This document shows, in pieces, positions 13,361 to 17,134 of a stretch of DNA of 17,134 bases (positions within the stretch are counted from its first letter, which is position 1; each line of letters starts with the position of its first letter). The notes under the pieces were generated by a model. It searched no databases, was not told where the DNA came from, and saw only the letters and a program-made list of their open reading frames with translations. The stretch covers positions 1 to 17,134 of the forward strand of contig UWSL01000020.1 in the NCBI GenBank assembly GCA_900552975.1, in the 5' to 3' direction. This DNA comes from an uncultured Mycoplasmatota bacterium. Lineage in GTDB: Bacteria > Bacillota_I > Bacilli_A > RF39 > UBA660. The position numbers and the translations under genes are program-made.

Positions 13361-13860
13361 GAAATATTAAGTTCTATAGACATAATTTTAGCCATAATAC
13401 TACACATTTCAAATGCATTATCTATTACATCCCCCATAACAATTACCGAGCCTATAATTCCTTCATTAGTTATAACTGGTTGCATATTATATATTCCTTT
13501 GCAAAATTCATTATCAAATTTAAAATTCTTAAACTCATTTCTTAATTTCATGCCATTTTCTAACATTTCTTTCAACGTCTTATCTAAAAAACTGCCATCA
13601 GCTACTACATTGGAATAAACAACTTTTTCTCTATCTAAAATCATTACTTTTAAATTAAATACTTCAACAAAACACCTTACTATTTCCAATATTTTATAAT
13701 TATCAGTTAATGTTGAATATTTTTTTAAACAAATATCATTTTCATTGCATGTAATACTTAAAATATCCCCCGTATTTATATTCATTTTCTTTCTAATATC
13801 CATTGGGATAACGATTCGTCCTAAATTATCTATATTTTTAATAAAATTAATATTCTCCAT
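13357..13860 (-). CDS. spoVT: SpoVT-like AbrB/GAF transcriptional regulator
   Basis: The 167-aa protein (B. subtilis SpoVT has 178) begins with an AbrB/SpoVT swapped-hairpin DNA-binding domain (about 5-50): IKNIDNLGRIVIPMDIRKKM, NTGDILSI. A GAF-like domain (about 58-167) follows, with GIYNMQPVITNEGIIGSVIVMGD. SpoVT tunes sigma-G-dependent forespore genes, so its presence supports a spore-forming ancestry. The gene lies directly after mfd as in B. subtilis. A GGGAG SD precedes the ATG, and a 17-bp dyad sits just upstream. It could be another AbrB-GAF paralog, but synteny favours SpoVT. Confidence 0.88.
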   Translation of the reverse strand: MENINFIKNIDNLGRIVIPMDIRKKMNINTGDILSITCNENDICLKKYSTLTDNYKILEIVRCFVEVFNLKVMILDREKVVYSNVVADGSFLDKTLKEMLENGMKLRNEFKNFKFDNEFCKGIYNMQPVITNEGIIGSVIVMGDVIDNAFEMCSIMAKIMSIELNIS

Positions 13861-13877
13861 AACTTTTCTCCCATCAC

Positions 13878-13894
13878 TATTAGTATTACTAATA
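13878..13894. repeat. 17-bp dyad upstream of spoVT
   Basis: TATTAGTA and TACTAATA, 8-bp arms around one central base, lie 18 bp upstream of the spoVT start, adjacent to its SD. It could be an operator (for example for autoregulation) or a short mRNA hairpin. Role inferred only. Confidence 0.45.
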
Positions 13895-13918
13895 AAAGAA
13901 AAACTATGTAAAAGAATT

Positions 13919-13959
13919 AAAAAAAAGTAGCTAATAACATTGATTAACTACTACTTTTT
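13919..13959 (-). terminator. mfd terminator
   Basis: AAAAAGTAG and CTACTTTTT pair (9 bp) around a ~20-nt loop that can form an inner helix (GTTAAT / ATTAGC), followed by U residues on the minus strand. The mfd stop codon is in the 5' arm. Confidence 0.75.
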
Positions 13960-16900
13960 GATTTCTTTCATTACTTCTTCCATTAATGGAACAACATAAT
14001 ATAAGAAATGTTCTTTTTGATTCAATAAAGTTAATGCTATAATTACTTGTTTATGCTCATATTTCAATCTAAAACGTGGATTTATATTATAAGCTTTTAT
14101 AAAGAATTCATCACCTTTTATTTTATCTGATACTTCAATTGGTAATTCTATCTCTATTTCCCTATCACTCTGTCTTACAGTCTTTATTCCTAAAGTTAAT
14201 GCTTGTTTTTCAAACCATTCTTCATACATATAGATTTCAATATTTTTACTTATCTTACCAAATCTATCTTCTAATTCATTTCTTATTTCTTGTAATTTAT
14301 CATATCCATCTATTTCATTAATTTTCTTATGAATTTCTATTTTTATATCTTCATCACTAACATATTCATCACTTATATGGGTTTCAACTTCAATTAATGA
14401 TTTATTTGATTTATCATCTTCTTCATCAATGACTTCTTCACCCTTTAAATGCTTAAGTTCTTCATCTATCATTTGCATATACAACTCAATTCCTACTGTA
14501 TCAACAAACCCAGCCTGCTCCGAACCAAGCAAATCTCCAGCTCCTCTAATAGACAAATCACGCATAGCTATTCTATAACCACTACCCAATTCAGTAAATT
14601 CTTTTATTGCTTCTAGTCTTTTAACCGCAATATCATTAAGCATTTTTTCTTTATTGTACATTAAATACGCATATGCAATTCGATTACTACGTCCGACACG
14701 TCCTCTAATTTGATACAATTGCGATAAACCAAAATTATCAGCATCATATATTATCAAAGTATTAGCATTACTTATATCAATACCTGTCTCTATAATTGTT
14801 GTACATAATAATATATCATATTCATAATTAACAAAAGCTTCCATAACATCTTCTAATTCACGTTTAGACATTTGTCCATGGGCAATTGTTATTCTTGCTT
14901 CCGGTACTAAATTATGTAAGTAATTCATTTTACTTTCAATAGAAGCTACTTTATTATACAAAATAAATATTTGGCCTTTACGTGATAATTCTTTATATAT
15001 AGCATCTTTAACTATCAAGTCATTTTCTTGAATAACATAAGTTTGTACTGGATATCTATTAGTAGGAGGTGTATCTATAATAGATAGATCTCTCAAACCT
15101 GATAAAGCCATTTTAAGTGTCCTAGGAATCGGTGTCGCTGATAAAGTCAAAACATTAACATCATTTTTATATTCCTTTATTTTTTCTTTATGCGTTACTC
15201 CAAACCTTTGCTCTTCATCTACGATTAAAAGGCCTAATTTAGCAAATTTAACATCATTAGATAATAATCTATGCGTTCCAAAAACCAAATCAATCGTCCC
15301 TTTTTCTAAACCTTCTAAAATACGTTTTGTTTCTTTTGAAGAAGTAAATCTATTTAATAAAGCAATTTCAATTGGATAATTTTTAAAGCGTTCTAACGCA
15401 TTTTCGTATTGTTGCTTAGATAAAATAGTTGTTGGACATAAATAAAAGACTTGCTTATTATTTACTATTGTTTTAAACATAGCACGAAAAGCTACTTCTG
15501 TTTTACCAAATCCTACATCCCCACATAACAATCGATCCATTGGAACTTCACTATCTAAGTCATCTTTTATATCATTTATTGCTCGTAACTGATCTCTTGT
15601 TTCTGTATAAACAAATTCCGAAGCAAAAACATCTTCTTCTACATAATCCTTAAATGGAACGCTTTTAACACTACTACGAGCCGCATACAGCTTAATTAGC
15701 TCTTGGCTAATATCTTTTATCCTATTTCTTAATTCGCGCTTCTTTTTAGCCCAATTTGTACTATTAAGCTTATCTAATTTTGGAATTGATCCTTCCTTAC
15801 CAGCATACTTAAAAATAGTAGTTATTTTTTCAACCGGAATATAAATCTTATCATTCCCTTGATAATTTATCTGAATATAATCCTTTTTTAAACCATTTTT
15901 CGTAAGAGTAATTACTCCTTGATAAATTCCTATTCCATGCTGTGAATGAACAACATAATCTCCTATATTAAGTTGTCCAAAATCTTTAATTTTTTTACCT
16001 ATTTTATAAGAATTTTTATAATTAATAACACTATTCTTTACTTTTTCAATATCATTAGCAGCAATAACTACATATTTATCAAATACAAAACCATTATTAA
16101 TTTTTTTATAAATTATATTTATATCACGTTCTATTATTTTATCATTCACAACAACATGATAACTATCTAAAAAAGGCTCTAAACTTCTTAACTGATTCTC
16201 ATTATTAAGAAAGAATAATATAGTCTTACCGCCAACAATATTTTTATGACAATACTCTCCTAATAATTCAAAATTACTATTAAAATTTTCTATTTCTTGT
16301 GATTTATAATTTAATACTCTTCCATTATTTATCGTATCCAACGAATTAAAATACATAATATCATTTATATTTATATCTTCTAACATATACATAAAAGACT
16401 TATTACTATCGATATTTTGACTTATTTTATATTCATTAATATCACTAAGTATTTTTTCATATCCTAAATCTATTTGATCTTTATTAATCATTATAACTAA
16501 TGGATTATTAGCATAATCTATTAAAGAACTAGTTTCTGCCCCTGTAATTTCCGTATATGGTTTAATTATTATTTCTTCAATTTCATTGATAGATAGTTGT
16601 GTTGATTCATCAAAATATCGTATCGAATCTACTTCATCACCAAAAAATTCAATTCTGATAGGATGTTCTTCATCTATTATAAATAAGTCTATTATGTAAC
16701 CTCTAACCGCATACTCGCCTGTCATCGTTACAAGACTTTCTCTCACATATCCATACTTTTCTAAGATATCTAAAATTTCATCTCTTTTAATTGTTTTATT
16801 TTTATTAATTTTATAATTTAAATTTAAAGAATTATTTTTATCTGGCAAATATCTTAAAAATCCCATTAGGTTAGTAATAATTATAGATTTCTGATCTTTT

Positions 16901-17134
16901 TGTAAATTTTCTAAAGTTTCTAGTCTTTTTATTTTTAAATCTGGCGAAATAGCTACCGCTACACTTGTTAAAAAATCATCCATAGGAAACAAATTTATTT
17001 TACTTTCATAAGTACTTAATAAATCAAAATATGTATTAGCTTCAAAAAGTGTATTCGTTAGAATAACTATATTTTTATTAATTTTTTTAAATAATTCTAA
17101 CACATAAAAAACATTCAACTCTTTAGTTAATCCA
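13951..17134 (-). CDS. mfd: Transcription-repair coupling factor Mfd (5' end beyond window)
   Basis: About 1,060 residues are visible; the frame stays open to the right edge (GLTKELNVFYV...), so the N-terminus is missing only a few dozen residues compared with B. subtilis Mfd (1177 aa). The TTG at 17116-17118 is internal. Order: UvrB-homology domains, a CarD-like RNA polymerase-interaction domain (FGQLNIGDYVVHSQHGIGIY), then the RecG-like translocase with Walker A CGDVGFGKTE, DEEQ box, TLSATPIPRTL, TTIIETGID and RGRVGRS, and the C-terminal TRCF domain. It removes stalled RNA polymerase at lesions and recruits UvrA. A terminator overlaps its stop and spoVT follows. Confidence 0.98.
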   Translation of the reverse strand, partial: GLTKELNVFYVLELFKKINKNIVILTNTLFEANTYFDLLSTYESKINLFPMDDFLTSVAVAISPDLKIKRLETLENLQKDQKSIIITNLMGFLRYLPDKNNSLNLNYKINKNKTIKRDEILDILEKYGYVRESLVTMTGEYAVRGYIIDLFIIDEEHPIRIEFFGDEVDSIRYFDESTQLSINEIEEIIIKPYTEITGAETSSLIDYANNPLVIMINKDQIDLGYEKILSDINEYKISQNIDSNKSFMYMLEDININDIMYFNSLDTINNGRVLNYKSQEIENFNSNFELLGEYCHKNIVGGKTILFFLNNENQLRSLEPFLDSYHVVVNDKIIERDINIIYKKINNGFVFDKYVVIAANDIEKVKNSVINYKNSYKIGKKIKDFGQLNIGDYVVHSQHGIGIYQGVITLTKNGLKKDYIQINYQGNDKIYIPVEKITTIFKYAGKEGSIPKLDKLNSTNWAKKKRELRNRIKDISQELIKLYAARSSVKSVPFKDYVEEDVFASEFVYTETRDQLRAINDIKDDLDSEVPMDRLLCGDVGFGKTEVAFRAMFKTIVNNKQVFYLCPTTILSKQQYENALERFKNYPIEIALLNRFTSSKETKRILEGLEKGTIDLVFGTHRLLSNDVKFAKLGLLIVDEEQRFGVTHKEKIKEYKNDVNVLTLSATPIPRTLKMALSGLRDLSIIDTPPTNRYPVQTYVIQENDLIVKDAIYKELSRKGQIFILYNKVASIESKMNYLHNLVPEARITIAHGQMSKRELEDVMEAFVNYEYDILLCTTIIETGIDISNANTLIIYDADNFGLSQLYQIRGRVGRSNRIAYAYLMYNKEKMLNDIAVKRLEAIKEFTELGSGYRIAMRDLSIRGAGDLLGSEQAGFVDTVGIELYMQMIDEELKHLKGEEVIDEEDDKSNKSLIEVETHISDEYVSDEDIKIEIHKKINEIDGYDKLQEIRNELEDRFGKISKNIEIYMYEEWFEKQALTLGIKTVRQSDREIEIELPIEVSDKIKGDEFFIKAYNINPRFRLKYEHKQVIIALTLLNQKEHFLYYVVPLMEEVMKEIKK

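Noticed and set aside
13076..13545. Two plus-strand ORFs (13076-13285 and 13234-13545)
   Set aside because: They run antisense to the T-box leader and spoVT, have low-complexity composition and no SD; explained by the structures on the minus strand.
15946..16170. Plus-strand ORF of 74 codons
   Set aside because: Antisense to mfd and almost wholly I/N/F/Y, as expected from AT-rich reverse complement.

Overview
This is a very AT-rich stretch with standard stop codons. It carries sporulation genes (a SpoVT-type regulator and the 5' part of yabG) and Bacillus-like synteny, mfd-spoVT and metG-tatD-3D protein-rsmA-yabG. That points to a low-GC Bacillota (Bacilli/Erysipelotrichia-like, possibly an uncultured gut lineage). 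The lineage is an inference from gene content and base composition. Every real gene lies on the minus strand, so the window reads biologically from right to left.

Right part, about 8488-17134, chromosomal backbone: mfd (5' end cut by the window edge) ends in a terminator. Next come a SpoVT/AbrB-GAF regulator and a T-box leader whose specifier reads AUG (Met). The T-box precedes a dUTPase-family gene, which appears to start at a non-canonical ACG codon placed ideally after a strong SD, and metG. After a metG terminator and a 26-bp perfect palindrome come tatD, a 3D-domain cell-wall protein and rsmA, closed by a terminator that overlaps the rsmA stop codon. The last backbone gene is yabG. It matches the YabG sporulation protease only up to its KVLHLDGDE motif, then runs into foreign sequence and stops.

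Left part, 1 to about 8500, is an integrative/conjugative-type element (Tn1549-like gene content) whose right end lies in or next to the broken yabG gene. From its end inward: a noncoding segment with a strong terminator, a 10-codon leader ORF (MKKIIKGYPP) whose YPP-stop codons can pair with the parA Shine-Dalgarno, then parA, parB and a winged-helix replication initiator carrying five 15-bp direct repeats with DnaA-box-like cores. Next are a membrane-anchored protein of unknown function, a large thioester-domain/SpaA-repeat surface adhesin with a VPNTE sorting signal, its overlapping sortase, two tandem paralogous ~100-aa proteins, a terminator, a short ssb, a DUF3848-type protein and a partial gene at the left edge. 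The integrase, relaxase and type IV secretion genes would lie beyond the left edge and are not seen.

The element combines maintenance (ParAB, initiator, SSB) with a surface adhesin and its sortase. The main points for follow-up are the interruption of a sporulation gene (compare skin/sigK and SPbeta/spsM), the parA leader-peptide attenuator candidate, the unusual T-box expression platform and ACG start, and the candidate iteron origin inside the rep gene.
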